DNA of 64,000 nucleotides from Sergeia podlipaevii (GCA_030849805.1 JASANZ010002243.1:35601-99600); one strand, 5' to 3'. Positions 17,989 to 28,259 are shown, counted from the stretch's first letter. Notes: a model not told the origin generated them from the sequence alone. Numbers and translations are program-made.

Positions 17989-20900
17989 TCAGTCGGTGCG
18001 GACGCGCTTGGACTTGCGGCGTTCGATGCGGTCATCTTCGTCCTCGTTCTCAGCGAGCAGGTCTTGCATGTCTTCTCCCATGCCATCGTCGTCCTCATCA
18101 TCTCCATCGCCTCCATTGAAGTTTTCATCGTCGTCGTCATCGTTGCCGCCTCGGCCATGACCTTGGCCACCCGCAATGCTATCCCCGTCATCTTCCTCGT
18201 CGTCATCATCGCTAGACTCCTCGTCACTGCCGTCCTCCTCACCGCTAAAGTCAAGTACGTCGGAGTGGACCTCGTCGTCACTGCCCTCCGAGAACTCAGC
18301 GTCGCTGCTGTCAAGATGAGCGTCTCCGTCCTCCTCGCTGCCGTCAAGGGCGGCGTCATCTGCCAAAAGTTCTTCGGTCTCACGGCGAGCCTTCTTCTTG
18401 CTCTTGCCAGAGCCGTCCCCAGCGTCACTCTCCTCTTCGCTGTCTTCCAGCTGATCACCCTCGCCCTCCTCACTTGCGTCGTCTTCGTCCTCCTCGCTGT
18501 CGCTGTCGTTGAGGTTCATCTGCTCAAGTGCATCGAAGTCAACGTCAGCGCCGTTCTGCGCCGCCTGCTCCACCATCATCTCATCCATCATGTCGCTCTC
18601 GTTGTCATCGTCGTCCACCTCACCGTTGGTCCTCTTGGCCATCTGCTTGGCGCGACGAAGAAGCGCACGGTCGCTCGTTGCGAGTCTGTGGTGCTTGGTC
18701 TCAATGGCAAGCTTGCTCTTCACGCGTATCACGTGTGGTCCAGCGCGTGTGCGGCACTCGGTAAACATGGCTGGGAAGAGAATATCATCCTGCAGAACAC
18801 CAAAGTCAGCCTTGCCAGACACCGTGGCTGGGGTACGGCCCGCCTCCATGTTCGAGCTGAGAACCTTGCGTCGACGGTTCACAAAGCTGTTTTTCTCTGA
18901 GGGACGAACTGCGCTAAAGATGGACATGCGGCCGTAGAGAGCGGCCAGTTTGTCATACTGACTGCAGAGGTTGCGGTACTGATGAAGAACAGGGGCAATA
19001 AAGTCCTTGGGCGGTGAGGCGTCTTCGCCCATGATGGCCGCCACATCTGCCTTCGCAGCGGCTTCTTCTTCTTCTCCTCCAGCCACCTTCTGTGCCGCTT
19101 CCTTCTTCGCATCAGCCTCGCGCTGTGCGGCGTACATCTCCATGCCGCGGTACTGCACGATCGCATCAAACCACTCAAGCAGTGGGGAGCGGCACGAGAT
19201 CGCCGTCACGCCTCCGCCAACCACCGCGGCGGCATTGCTGTGCATGCCATTGGTATGCTTGGCGCTACTGATGCCCAGTCGCTCAGACAGCACCTGCATG
19301 AGCTGCATGCAGTATGGGAGCTGCAGGGACAGAATAGTGGCACGCATGTTCTCCTTGGAGCGATCTACCAGCGCGAGGAGCTCCATGACGGTGGAGATGT
19401 CATTGGCATGAAGAGCTTGATAGAGCGGAACCGTCGCGAGCGCGGTAGAGTGCGAGAACTGCGTCGCAGTCTTCCCCATTTCATCCTGCTCATCCTCACC
19501 GTCGATACCAGCACTGACACCTGCCGCCACTGCCGATGAAGCGGCCATGGCATCTTGCTCCAGCTTTCGCAGGCGTTGCTCAAGCGTCAGCTGCTTCACT
19601 GGGAGGTCCTTCATGGATGCGGCATGGTACGTACGCGCTGCTGCAAAGGATTCGGTGGGGGTTACGAGAGCCCGCGCAGCTACCGTCCGCTGATGAGTTG
19701 CCCAGACGGTGTCCATGGCACTGAAAGCCGTTGCCGCTCCATCCGTCGTCTTCTGCTCTCCTGCAGCCATGACCGTGCGCTGGCGCTCCAGTTCCTCTTG
19801 GTAAGCGGAAGACAGCGGGACCTCGAGTACGTTGAAGGCGTTATCCTTCTGACTGCTAGTGTTGCTGGTGAAGCCGAGAGACAGAAGCGCCGCCGCAGCC
19901 CTTCGCTGTTGCTTGGTGCGAGTCTGACCCACCTCCATCACCTCTGCGATGGTCACGGCCTCAAAGTGGGGCAGCGCAAAGCGACCGCGCAGCAGTTGAA
20001 CGGAGAGGAACTCTACACTGCCAGCGCTGGATGATGCAGGCAAAATAGCAGCGTACAAGATGCGTCCGACAGGAGAGGCGGAGATAAGGGCCATCGTGGG
20101 GGCTTGCGGCACCAGCTCGGCAACACGGGGAACAAAAACGTCACCGAGGTCCCAGAGCAGCACAGCACCGGTGAAGGTGGTAGCCATCACGTACGCACCG
20201 CCACTACGCATGCGCGCAGCATCCGTGGTCTTGATCCCCCCCTCTTCAGTATTGCCAGCGTCGCCCTCAAATACGGAGAGGTTGGCAATACGCTGACCAC
20301 AGATCAGCGTGCGGCGGCACCGAGAGACGCTTGCAGCGGCGGCAGCCTCGGTGCGTGCTCCGGTTGAACGAATATCCCAGACGTGAATGACGCCCTCCTG
20401 CGCGTTGGAGGTCACTGCCGGGATTGCGGAAGATGACGAGGCCGCGCCAGTCGTGGTGACACCCTCAGAGGCGGCACCGGCTCTCTTGCTGACCCAGAGG
20501 AAATCGACAGAAGACCCCTGCGAGGCAAATGTGACCTCCTTCTCCATGCGGCAGTGTGCATCTTTGCCTTCGCTGGCACTGACACCACGGCGACTGCTGG
20601 TAGCGGCGATGGTGGCTGCTGCAGTCGCTGAGGAGGCGCGGTGAAGCCTTGCGATGTATACGGCGTTCGTCGGTCCTGCAACCATGACGCGAAAGGAAAG
20701 GATCGTACCGACGTCGTCCGTGGTGCTTGCCTTGGTACTGTAACCAGCACCAGCAGCATCCATTGCCACGGCTGCGATGGCACTTGCATCGGGCTGCACA
20801 CGGCAAGACATGCGCACCCCCATCGCTGTGCGTTCCACATCCAATACGTACACAACGCTGTTCGCCGCCAGGCAGAACAGGAAAGAACCACAGAATGTCA

Positions 20901-21267
20901 TGGCGATGATGGCGTGCTGAGTCTCAGAGACGGCGATGTGACCCACTGCCTCATCCCGAGTAACGGAGTGAAGAAGCACTGTACCGTTGCTTAGGCCTAC
21001 TGCTGCGTAATGGCAGTCCAGCGCATCATCGTCTAACGTGGCACTTGACTTCTTCTTGCGGATGGTGGAGGTGCCAGAGACAGCGCCAAGGGCAACCGAG
21101 GTGAGACTGAGTGCCGCAAGCGAAGTGCGACTGCGAGTGGGGAGATCTACAACGCAGACAAGTCCAGACGTTGCCGTGTCAAACACACGCGCGCTCGGGA
21201 AGTCTGTGCCCACGATGAAATGACGGCCAGCGGAGGCGCAGCGCAGCAGCAGCGTGCGTTCCGTCAT
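17989..21267 (-). CDS. WD40/Utp12-domain nucleolar protein, UTP5 (WDR43)-like
   Basis: 1092 residues from ATG 21265-21267 (the frame extends eight codons upstream to a TTG only); TGA stop. Residues 1 to about 420 form an N-terminal beta-propeller of divergent WD repeats, with blades such as GVIHVWDIRSTG and GAVLLWDLGDV. Residues about 610-760 fit a Utp12 helical domain: ALHANDISTVMELLALVDRS, then LSLQLPYCMQLMQVLSERLG, then SPLLEWFDAIVQYRG. Residues about 900-1085 are an extreme acidic Asp/Glu/Ser tract ending in a basic RRKSKRVRTD, typical of nucleolar proteins. WD40 plus Utp12 is the plan of the t-UTP/UtpA proteins of the U3 small-subunit processome. UTP5/WDR43 fits the size order best, but UTP9 or another UtpA member is possible. 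The Utp12 region is interrupted by a charged Ala/Glu insertion near 700-735. Confidence 0.7.
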   Translation of the reverse strand: MTERTLLLRCASAGRHFIVGTDFPSARVFDTATSGLVCVVDLPTRSRTSLAALSLTSVALGAVSGTSTIRKKKSSATLDDDALDCHYAAVGLSNGTVLLHSVTRDEAVGHIAVSETQHAIIAMTFCGSFLFCLAANSVVYVLDVERTAMGVRMSCRVQPDASAIAAVAMDAAGAGYSTKASTTDDVGTILSFRVMVAGPTNAVYIARLHRASSATAAATIAATSSRRGVSASEGKDAHCRMEKEVTFASQGSSVDFLWVSKRAGAASEGVTTTGAASSSSAIPAVTSNAQEGVIHVWDIRSTGARTEAAAAASVSRCRRTLICGQRIANLSVFEGDAGNTEEGGIKTTDAARMRSGGAYVMATTFTGAVLLWDLGDVFVPRVAELVPQAPTMALISASPVGRILYAAILPASSSAGSVEFLSVQLLRGRFALPHFEAVTIAEVMEVGQTRTKQQRRAAAALLSLGFTSNTSSQKDNAFNVLEVPLSSAYQEELERQRTVMAAGEQKTTDGAATAFSAMDTVWATHQRTVAARALVTPTESFAAARTYHAASMKDLPVKQLTLEQRLRKLEQDAMAASSAVAAGVSAGIDGEDEQDEMGKTATQFSHSTALATVPLYQALHANDISTVMELLALVDRSKENMRATILSLQLPYCMQLMQVLSERLGISSAKHTNGMHSNAAAVVGGGVTAISCRSPLLEWFDAIVQYRGMEMYAAQREADAKKEAAQKVAGGEEEEAAAKADVAAIMGEDASPPKDFIAPVLHQYRNLCSQYDKLAALYGRMSIFSAVRPSEKNSFVNRRRKVLSSNMEAGRTPATVSGKADFGVLQDDILFPAMFTECRTRAGPHVIRVKSKLAIETKHHRLATSDRALLRRAKQMAKRTNGEVDDDDNESDMMDEMMVEQAAQNGADVDFDALEQMNLNDSDSEEDEDDASEEGEGDQLEDSEEESDAGDGSGKSKKKARRETEELLADDAALDGSEEDGDAHLDSSDAEFSEGSDDEVHSDVLDFSGEEDGSDEESSDDDDEEDDGDSIAGGQGHGRGGNDDDDDENFNGGDGDDEDDDGMGEDMQDLLAENEDEDDRIERRKSKRVRTD

Positions 21268-21953
21268 GGGAAGGCTAGATCGAATAAACAAAGAAATATA
21301 TATATATATTTGTAGACTGACTTATCTTTTTCTTTTTCCTGGCGGTATCTATTTATTCGGGTGCGTATATTATTTAGCGCTATATATTTATGTGTTTAAC
21401 CACTATTTTTTCAAAAGTACTGTAAGAAAAGAAAAACAAGAAAAGAAAAGAAAATCAAAGCAGAAAAAACGATAAAACCAAATGGGTCAATACTCTATTG
21501 ATGCAATGGGAAATGAATGTTTCTACGTCTATTCCCATCCAGAGACCAGCGCATAAATTGCTTTTCTGTAGACACATCATTGATGATAAAATGGATGGAG
21601 ATAATTTTTGCCTGCTGCTACACGCTTTGCTTTATGCGTTATGGTTAGGGATGTGCTCTTGAAGAGGGTACCAAAGTGGACGTCTTCCATAGTTTACTTG
21701 CGATAAAAAAACAACAACGACAACAATAAAAAGTCAAGGCGGAGGAGAACGAGAGGGGATTGATCTTATATATATATATGCGTTTTTGATGGGCCACATA
21801 CGTAGTTTGTGTGCCACGAACCACCTACAACTTTCTTGTCCCTTGCGGCCTTTCTCTCTCCCCCTCTCTAGCTGGCTATCACTGAACCTGCGGAATACAA
21901 AAGATAAGAAGAGGAAGAGGAGGAAAGATAAAAATAAAGCTGCTCTATGCCAT
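21268..21953. other. AT-rich intergenic region
   Basis: About 0.7 kb. (TA)n runs near 21297-21309 and 21766-21779. A less simple stretch at about 21480-21710 has mixed composition but no open frame or RNA motif that I can name. Confidence 0.5.
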
Positions 21954-23591
21954 CTAGAGCAGAAGCCCAAACTCTCGCAGCATCACAACTGAAGGATTGA
22001 CAAAACTCATGTCATACCAGTAGTTCACAGCTGCAATCAGCGGAAGAGGCGGGGTCTGTCCCTTGGATTTGGCAAACGCGCGAGCTCTAATATCAACCTC
22101 ATCTGCGTGCTGGGCCACGCGATGCAGCCACATGGCGGGCAGGTAGAGAGTTTCCCCGGGTTTCACATAGGCCACAAGCGGATGCAGCGCCTTCAACTGC
22201 TTCTTTTTGATCTCCGCCCCTACCTCCTCCGCAGTCAAAGGTCCACCAGAGGCTCCTAGACCAATATGTGGCTTGCGTGATTCGTTGTCCGAGATAGAAG
22301 CGTTGAGAGTGTCCAGCACTGCCTGTTCCCCTCCAGGGGCGTCGAGCATGGCACCAGTGACGTCGAAGTCCATCCAAGGCACCAACGTGCCGTCTTTAGC
22401 TGGGTAAGGTGCGAACTCGAAACTCAAAGAGTCGTGGTCGCTACGAGATTCATCTACAACAAATCCGGCAGACGGGATTTCAGGCTTCGGCACAAACACA
22501 CCTTCCCACGGCGGAATGAGCAGAAATTCCTTCACTCCACGTACCACTGGATACAGATTTTCTACCCAGTCCTGGTGCATCGACGACACCGACGCAGGCA
22601 CGCCAAACCACACGTTAGCGGCCTCTGTGTTCTCCCCAAAGACACGTTTGCCAAAGTCCTCCACGTTGGTGCGAAGGTCAGCGTGCAGGTGCTTGTATTC
22701 AGTGTTGAGGCAGTTATTCTGAAGCTGTGCGTACGCAATGGTTGCTGTAGATTCCTTCAGCATACGCATGTCAATATGCGTTGTGTGCGGTGGCGAAGAA
22801 ACAGGGCTCTTGGCGAGGAGCGTGTAGAGCTCTGGAAGCGTCACCTTGAGCTCTGCGGCGTACATGAATAATTTTTCCATGCGGAGCGAGCAAACTGTTG
22901 CTGCTGTCGACGCCGTCACATCTCCAGGTGTGAGAAGGGGATGGTTCTTTAGTAGGACCGCATCCTTCACAGCTTCCGTGCCAGTAAAGACACTTTCACG
23001 CATATCCTCTGGAACATCTGCGGTGTCATACAACGCGTACGTGACAGCGTCGGCACGTCCATTAGGAGTGAGCGCAACAGTCACCTTCTTCGGTCCACGC
23101 AGCTTCGGTAGCTTCTCTGCACCAGTATCCAGTTCAGCCTCCTCTCGTTTTTGCTTCTCGCATGCAGCACGAATCTCCTTTTCCTTCTCCTCACTCTCAG
23201 CAGCATCGTCCTCCTCTTCGTCGTCTTCTTCCTCGTCTGTGCTAGCTTCTTCCTCAGAGGGCAGGTGATGATCAAGGTCGAACAGGTACTGATCGTTGCG
23301 CCACTTCTCCAATGCTGGCCAGTCATCAATAGCATTCAGGATAATGCACGGTCGTGAGTGGAACACGTACTCACGCATGAATTCTTGCTCGGTCACGGTG
23401 CGGACACTGTCCCCCAGGTCCTCCTTGAAGCTACACCCCACGCTGAGGCCCACGACGCGGATGCGTTCGATTCCAAACTGTTGAAGAGACTTGGCAGTGT
23501 TTGCAAAGGCCTCGATAAGACTTTCTGGCCGGCGTAAAGTGCCGTCGTTATCGGCGCTACTGCTACCACTACCATCTGTACCACTTGGCAT
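21954..23591 (-). CDS. JmjC 2-oxoglutarate oxygenase, JMJD7-like lysyl hydroxylase
   Basis: 545 residues from ATG 23589-23591; TAG stop. The start of the fold has RPCIILNAIDDWPALEKW (near 80-97). An acidic Glu/Asp insertion (about 112-165) breaks the domain. The cupin core shows WFGVPASVSSMHQDWVENLY with Fe(II) ligands His339 and Asp341, then GVKEFLLIPPWEGVFVP, and LYLPAMWLHRVAQH supplying the distal ligand His490. The C-terminal AVNYWYDMSF is a JMJD7 signature. Human JMJD7 catalyses (3S)-lysyl hydroxylation of the TRAFAC GTPases DRG1 and DRG2; kinetoplastids have DRG homologues, so the same target is plausible but inferred. All catalytic residues are present, so it should be active. Confidence 0.85.
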   Translation of the reverse strand: MPSGTDGSGSSSADNDGTLRRPESLIEAFANTAKSLQQFGIERIRVVGLSVGCSFKEDLGDSVRTVTEQEFMREYVFHSRPCIILNAIDDWPALEKWRNDQYLFDLDHHLPSEEEASTDEEEDDEEEDDAAESEEKEKEIRAACEKQKREEAELDTGAEKLPKLRGPKKVTVALTPNGRADAVTYALYDTADVPEDMRESVFTGTEAVKDAVLLKNHPLLTPGDVTASTAATVCSLRMEKLFMYAAELKVTLPELYTLLAKSPVSSPPHTTHIDMRMLKESTATIAYAQLQNNCLNTEYKHLHADLRTNVEDFGKRVFGENTEAANVWFGVPASVSSMHQDWVENLYPVVRGVKEFLLIPPWEGVFVPKPEIPSAGFVVDESRSDHDSLSFEFAPYPAKDGTLVPWMDFDVTGAMLDAPGGEQAVLDTLNASISDNESRKPHIGLGASGGPLTAEEVGAEIKKKQLKALHPLVAYVKPGETLYLPAMWLHRVAQHADEVDIRARAFAKSKGQTPPLPLIAAVNYWYDMSFVNPSVVMLREFGLLL

Positions 23592-24752
23592 GAATCCCAA
23601 AGAAACAGATAGTTCCTATTATTGCCCACTAGCGAGGGATAGAACCAAGTTTGAAGGGAAGAAGGGGGAATGAAGGGGTTGCGCGTTTGGGATTTTTTTT
23701 TAGTGCTAAGTGCTGGAGGCTTTTTCTCTATTTTTCGGTTTGTAACTTCCCCACCAGTTGTTTGATAAATTTTACTATAGACGTAGAGAGAGAGCGAGAG
23801 AAAGAGAGGGCTATAGAGTGAGTGAGAGTTAAAAAAAAATATCCTTCGCAGAGTGATTTACCAGCGGGTATAACGCTACTATCGTAGCAGTTTTCGTTCG
23901 CTCAAGTTCTAGCCCTTAGAGACCTAAAGAGTTTCCGCTTTCAACAAAAAGGGACGCTGCGGTTTACAATTTTAAATTATAAGTAGACTATGGTACCTAG
24001 AGTGTTGCCTTTGGTAATAATAATAATAATAATGATAACCTACAATTACAGCTATTAACAACGGAAAGTGACTGCGGATATGTGCACGCGTAAATACTAG
24101 AAGTAAAAAAAAAAGGAGAAAAAAACAAACAAACAAAAAGAAGCAATAATGATCACAAAGTGAAGAAGCATTCAGTCGTAGTACCCTGAAGACACATCAA
24201 ATAAAACCAGCCAAGTGTACTGTATTTATTTCTATTGAAGCATGTACATCTTCTTCCTCATACATATAAGTGCTTTTTTTTTTCGAAAATGGTTGAGTTA
24301 AAGCAAATATGAGCGCAAAGCAGTATCACAAACACACATACACACACAGAAAAAAAAGAACGTTTTTATATATAAAAAGAAAAGCGACACTTTATCTACG
24401 GAGTGCTAGGAGGAGAAAAGTACATAAAAGCAAGTGTACAAGACAAGATGGTGCCAGTGTATATGTAAAGAGCACTCCGCGGCGTCTAAATCGTAAGTTT
24501 TCAGATACGTGCAGGTGCACGATTGATAATCTCAAACAAACAAACGAAAAAGAGGGAAAGACACTGTCGATAAAGCAGATCTTATTGCAGCACACACACA
24601 CACAAAAAGTTGTAGCAGCACAATGAAAGCATAAGAAAAACCTTTGTTACTTCTCCCTCTCCGTAAGGACTTGTTTTCTTTGACTCTTTCCCTTTTTTTT
24701 CCTTTGTGTGTGTGCGTGTGTGCCCCCCCCTACCATTTTTTTTCTTTCTCTT
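23592..24752. other. AT-rich intergenic region
   Basis: About 1.16 kb. Contains an (AAT)n run (24015-24033), purine-rich GA stretches near 23785-23830, and (CA)n fragments near 24335-24350 and 24590-24604. No gene seen. Confidence 0.55.
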
Positions 24753-27700
24753 TCACTTGATTTTGTATGGAACTGCTTTGGAGCAGTAAATTTCTCCGCT
24801 CTCTGTATAAAGCCGTATGGAGAGAAACGCGCCTTCACACGTAGCACAGCTGAGCACCACTTTCTTGCTCGCTTCCGCCATGGAGTACCTCTGCCGATCC
24901 TGCAGGTGTTCATGCTCGTTCTCATATGGGGCATTCGCTGTGCTCCACACATCGGGCCCTTCTCCCCCTCTTCCTACTGCACCTCCTCCTCTCTCCATGC
25001 CGATCTGAGAGGGAAATAGCAGCTGCGCAAGCGCGGCACTAGTGGAAAAGCGTACGGAAAGGTCGTGCTCCCATATGAGCAGGCACGGCGCCAGGTGCGT
25101 GAAGGCAAGACCCCACGTTCTACCAGGCACGGCCATACCAACACTGCCGTTCGTTTCTCCCACAATCCCAGAGCTAGTTGAGAAAAATGAGCCAGACGGA
25201 GTGCTGCTTGTTTCCCTTGGCACTGTCTGCTGTTGATAAAACGGGGCAGACTCTAAGGCGGCCTTTGCATCTTTCTTGCTTCTGAACACGCCTCCCCACC
25301 AAGACTTGGCTTTGCCAGCATCTTCCGCACTGGCAGTAGCCGCTATCTCGTCCCTCGGGTCGCTGCTCCCTCTTCTGTCGCCACTGCTCAGTACATTTCT
25401 CATGAGTCCCATAGCGCCACCGAGAGCAGCATTGGCCACGTGATGTGCAGCGCCAGCTCGCTGTTTCCACCCACTCCTACTGGAGCTCAATGCCCCTGTT
25501 GAGGAGCCTGCTGCTGCTGCTGCTGCTGCCGCTGCCGCTGCGAGATCTTGCTTGTATATATAGAGCCACTTGGGATAGAAAAAAGTATCCTTCACAGGGA
25601 AGCGTGCCTCACAGGCAGACCATGCCTGGCGCGTGTAGGCGGCGACAAGGTTGAGGGAGTCTGGTATCATGCGGCTCACGACGCCGAGTTTGGAGCGTCG
25701 ATTGCGTTGCGCTTGCAGATGGTCGCGGCACATATCCTTCGCCTCCTTACTAGTTTCTTCGTAGCAGGCAAAGAAATGCATAGTGGTGCCACGAGTTGCG
25801 AAGAGAAAGCGGCCACCATGCACAAACTGAAGGTGCTCCACACGATGTGCTTCTTGCTCTATCGTGGCTACGGCACTCGCGGTGAAGGTACCGCTTGCAG
25901 TCATGCTTGGGGGTCCTGGAGAAAGGGCAGCGGCGATGGCAGAAGTGGAGGCCATAGAGGCGTTATTAGCGGTCGCGGAAAGACGGGAGCCGCTTAGGTC
26001 CAAAACAGCCGCGGGCATTCCTCTTTCCATGGACATCGCTGAAGACGGCGGCGGCGGCGGTGTTGGTGCAGACGGCACACGCGAAAAGACAGGCACCCGG
26101 AATCCTATACGAAACTCACGCAGCTCCACAAAGCACCAGCGAGATTCCTGAGTCGCGTACAAGGTACCCTCAACCCCCTGAACTCCGTGCTTTTCATGGG
26201 CTCCATCCATCACGTTGGCTGCGCCTCCACTGCCTGCTCCTGTTGTATTGGGAACCAGTTGCCACATTGTAATGCGGGTTGCATATTCACTGCACGCCGC
26301 CACTAGTGCTCTCTCCACCGGTGCGCGAGCAGAAGCAGGTGCGCCACCCGCGTGGCCCTTGGCGTCCTCCCCTGTACCATCACCGCCCTCCTTGGTGCTG
26401 CCAACACCAGTATCACCGCTGCTAGTACTGGGCATTGGCGCGGGATCTGCGCAGAGCGCAAGACTGGCGAGACGGTTCTTGTGTGCTCGCTGCTGAGTGG
26501 CGATCTCCTCAAGGCGCACGCGTGCTCCTGTGACGGCGAGAGGCCCCTCCGCAAGATCCGCGCTGTACCGGAGCAGCGTGAAGCCGAGTGGGGAGGCTGC
26601 GCTGCGAATCAACAGGCGACCGTTGGCATAGTCGATGCATAAAGGAAAAGGGACAGTCGGAGAGGCCGCAACCGCAGCGGTTGCATGTGGAACAGCAGCT
26701 GTGGCTGGCACAGACGGCGGAGAGACGTCACGGCCACCCGTTTCTTCGCCTGTTTTACTTCGTTGTTCTGCGGAGTCGTCAGTATTGGGGGAGGTGGGGG
26801 GCAGCTGCGGTGATGTCTCGTGCACCGCGAGAGTGGTGGGCTGACCAGATACTGTGCTAGCCAAGCCAGTGGACCACAGCGACCACCGACTACCCACTAT
26901 ACCAGCAGCCGGGGCAGCGGCAGCAGCATCTGCAAAAGAAAAGGAGTACACACAGCTTGCTAACTCCGGCTGTAGCGGGTTCGCATACACTACCAGCTCA
27001 CAAGTGGTAACGGCAAAGAGAATGCGAGTGTCCAGCAGCACGCGGAGTACTGGCCGTGGGGCGGCAATGGTGTGCTCCAGGTGCCCGCCATGCAGGAGAT
27101 AAATCCTGTGAGGACCATTGTCTCCCATCGGTGCTGGGCCCCCACCTACCAAGGCCACAGAGGGAAGCTCGTACAGAAGCGCCATCACGGCCACCCCCCC
27201 ACCTGCAAAGCCAACTGTCCCACCGTCTTCGTCTCCAGTTTCATCCTCCTCATCACCGCAGAAATCATTCTGTAAGGTGAAGGAGGAATCCTCAACCCCT
27301 GAGGTGTCCCTAGCGCCTTCGTTCACACCAAAATTGACGTCAGTGGGGTTACGGTGTCGTGAGTGTGCATGAGACTTGTGAGAGCAGCTGGAGTACTCAC
27401 GTGATTTCTGCAAAGCGGCGTCAGCGATGTTACTTCTCTCAGTCGTCGCTTCCTTTTCTTCATTATCCGCTGCAGGTGCATGCTGCTGGTGGGACTCCAA
27501 AAACCTGCTGTGCGCGAGGAAGACATCAATGTTGTGCTCGTTTATGATGAGATCGTCTGTGCCGAGGAGACGGCGAAAGGAGGCTGACGGTACATCCACA
27601 TCTATATCAATACCAGTGCTCGAGCACGTAGAGGAGCTCTCCAAAGATGGCAGTCTTTCTCCCCCTTCTGTCTGCGGCACTGCACACGTATCCACCATGA

Positions 27701-28259
27701 CATCTCTTACTGCATGCTCAGCCATCATACCACAAGCTGACGAGGAGGTGCTTTCCTTCTGTTCCTCCCTTCCGGTGCTTTGTGCCTGCCCCCTTGCCTT
27801 TGCAGACATTGCACCTTTTTTGATCATGTGCTTACGTACCATGGAGAAGGTGGCAGCGTCCGTGTTATACTGCGGGTCAAGTTGCAACTGACAGAGGGCT
27901 GGCTTAGCCGCTCGTCTCTTCCGCGCTTCCGGAGCTTCCGCATCCTTCGGGTCTACTGCCGGCACCTCTTCGTGCGTCTCGGACAGCGTCGGCCGTAGCC
28001 GAAACACGAGGAAGCCACTTTCGTGTCCCACACCTATGCGTGAGTATTTCTGGTTGATGCACAAGCACAGCGGTCGCACACACGATATCGCAATTGGAGA
28101 TGAAGCAGCTGCTGCTGTTGTTGCGGAGGATGCAGCTGCAGTGCTGTGTGTGCCTGCCTGGGACGCAGACGCCTGTGCAGCGTCGCGGCTGGCAGCGCCT
28201 AGTAGAATGACTCCATCATTGCCATCGTCCAAGTATTCCCAGCCCTCTACATCAGACAT
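24753..28259 (-). CDS. Large PROPPIN (ATG18/WIPI-like) beta-propeller with degenerate FRRG motif
   Basis: 1168 residues from ATG 28257-28259 (MSDVEGWEYLDD); TGA stop. Despite long Ser/Ala/Gly-rich insertions, the PROPPIN blades are traceable: INQKYSRIGVGHESGFLVF near the N-terminus; VAVMALLYELPSVALVGGG, matching the WIPI blade that ends in LVGGG; LRVLLDTRILFAVTTCELVVYANPL; ERALVAACSEYATRITMWQL; then EFRIGFRVP, where FRRG is expected. Later come HLQFVHGGRFLFATRGTTMHFF and RTWGLAFTHLAPCLLIWEHD. PROPPINs bind PI3P and PI(3,5)P2 in autophagy and endosome traffic through the two Arg of FRRG. Here residues 716-719 read FRIG, so one Arg is lost. Canonical relatives are about 350-500 residues, so over half of this protein is insertion, including an 11-Ala run encoded by GCA/GCT repeats. 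Confidence 0.75.
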   Translation of the reverse strand: MSDVEGWEYLDDGNDGVILLGAASRDAAQASASQAGTHSTAAASSATTAAAASSPIAISCVRPLCLCINQKYSRIGVGHESGFLVFRLRPTLSETHEEVPAVDPKDAEAPEARKRRAAKPALCQLQLDPQYNTDAATFSMVRKHMIKKGAMSAKARGQAQSTGREEQKESTSSSACGMMAEHAVRDVMVDTCAVPQTEGGERLPSLESSSTCSSTGIDIDVDVPSASFRRLLGTDDLIINEHNIDVFLAHSRFLESHQQHAPAADNEEKEATTERSNIADAALQKSREYSSCSHKSHAHSRHRNPTDVNFGVNEGARDTSGVEDSSFTLQNDFCGDEEDETGDEDGGTVGFAGGGVAVMALLYELPSVALVGGGPAPMGDNGPHRIYLLHGGHLEHTIAAPRPVLRVLLDTRILFAVTTCELVVYANPLQPELASCVYSFSFADAAAAAPAAGIVGSRWSLWSTGLASTVSGQPTTLAVHETSPQLPPTSPNTDDSAEQRSKTGEETGGRDVSPPSVPATAAVPHATAAVAASPTVPFPLCIDYANGRLLIRSAASPLGFTLLRYSADLAEGPLAVTGARVRLEEIATQQRAHKNRLASLALCADPAPMPSTSSGDTGVGSTKEGGDGTGEDAKGHAGGAPASARAPVERALVAACSEYATRITMWQLVPNTTGAGSGGAANVMDGAHEKHGVQGVEGTLYATQESRWCFVELREFRIGFRVPVFSRVPSAPTPPPPPSSAMSMERGMPAAVLDLSGSRLSATANNASMASTSAIAAALSPGPPSMTASGTFTASAVATIEQEAHRVEHLQFVHGGRFLFATRGTTMHFFACYEETSKEAKDMCRDHLQAQRNRRSKLGVVSRMIPDSLNLVAAYTRQAWSACEARFPVKDTFFYPKWLYIYKQDLAAAAAAAAAAAGSSTGALSSSRSGWKQRAGAAHHVANAALGGAMGLMRNVLSSGDRRGSSDPRDEIAATASAEDAGKAKSWWGGVFRSKKDAKAALESAPFYQQQTVPRETSSTPSGSFFSTSSGIVGETNGSVGMAVPGRTWGLAFTHLAPCLLIWEHDLSVRFSTSAALAQLLFPSQIGMERGGGAVGRGGEGPDVWSTANAPYENEHEHLQDRQRYSMAEASKKVVLSCATCEGAFLSIRLYTESGEIYCSKAVPYKIK
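26103..26114 (-). other. Degenerate FRRG phosphoinositide-binding motif (FRIG)
   Basis: Codons TTT CGT ATA GGA give F716-R717-I718-G719. In PROPPINs the corresponding tetrapeptide is F/L-R-R-G, its two Arg contacting two lipid headgroups. ATA differs from the Arg codon AGA by one base. The alignment is by eye, from flanking blade patterns. Confidence 0.6.

Noticed and set aside
17706..18473. 255-codon minus-strand Thr/Met/Arg-rich frame
   Set aside because: Out-of-frame reading of the acidic tail of the UTP5-like gene and its 3' flank.
18064..18900. 278-codon plus-strand, very hydrophobic open frame
   Set aside because: Antisense of the Asp/Glu/Ser-rich tail of the UTP5-like protein; GAC/GAG codons read backwards give Val/Leu, producing a false membrane protein.
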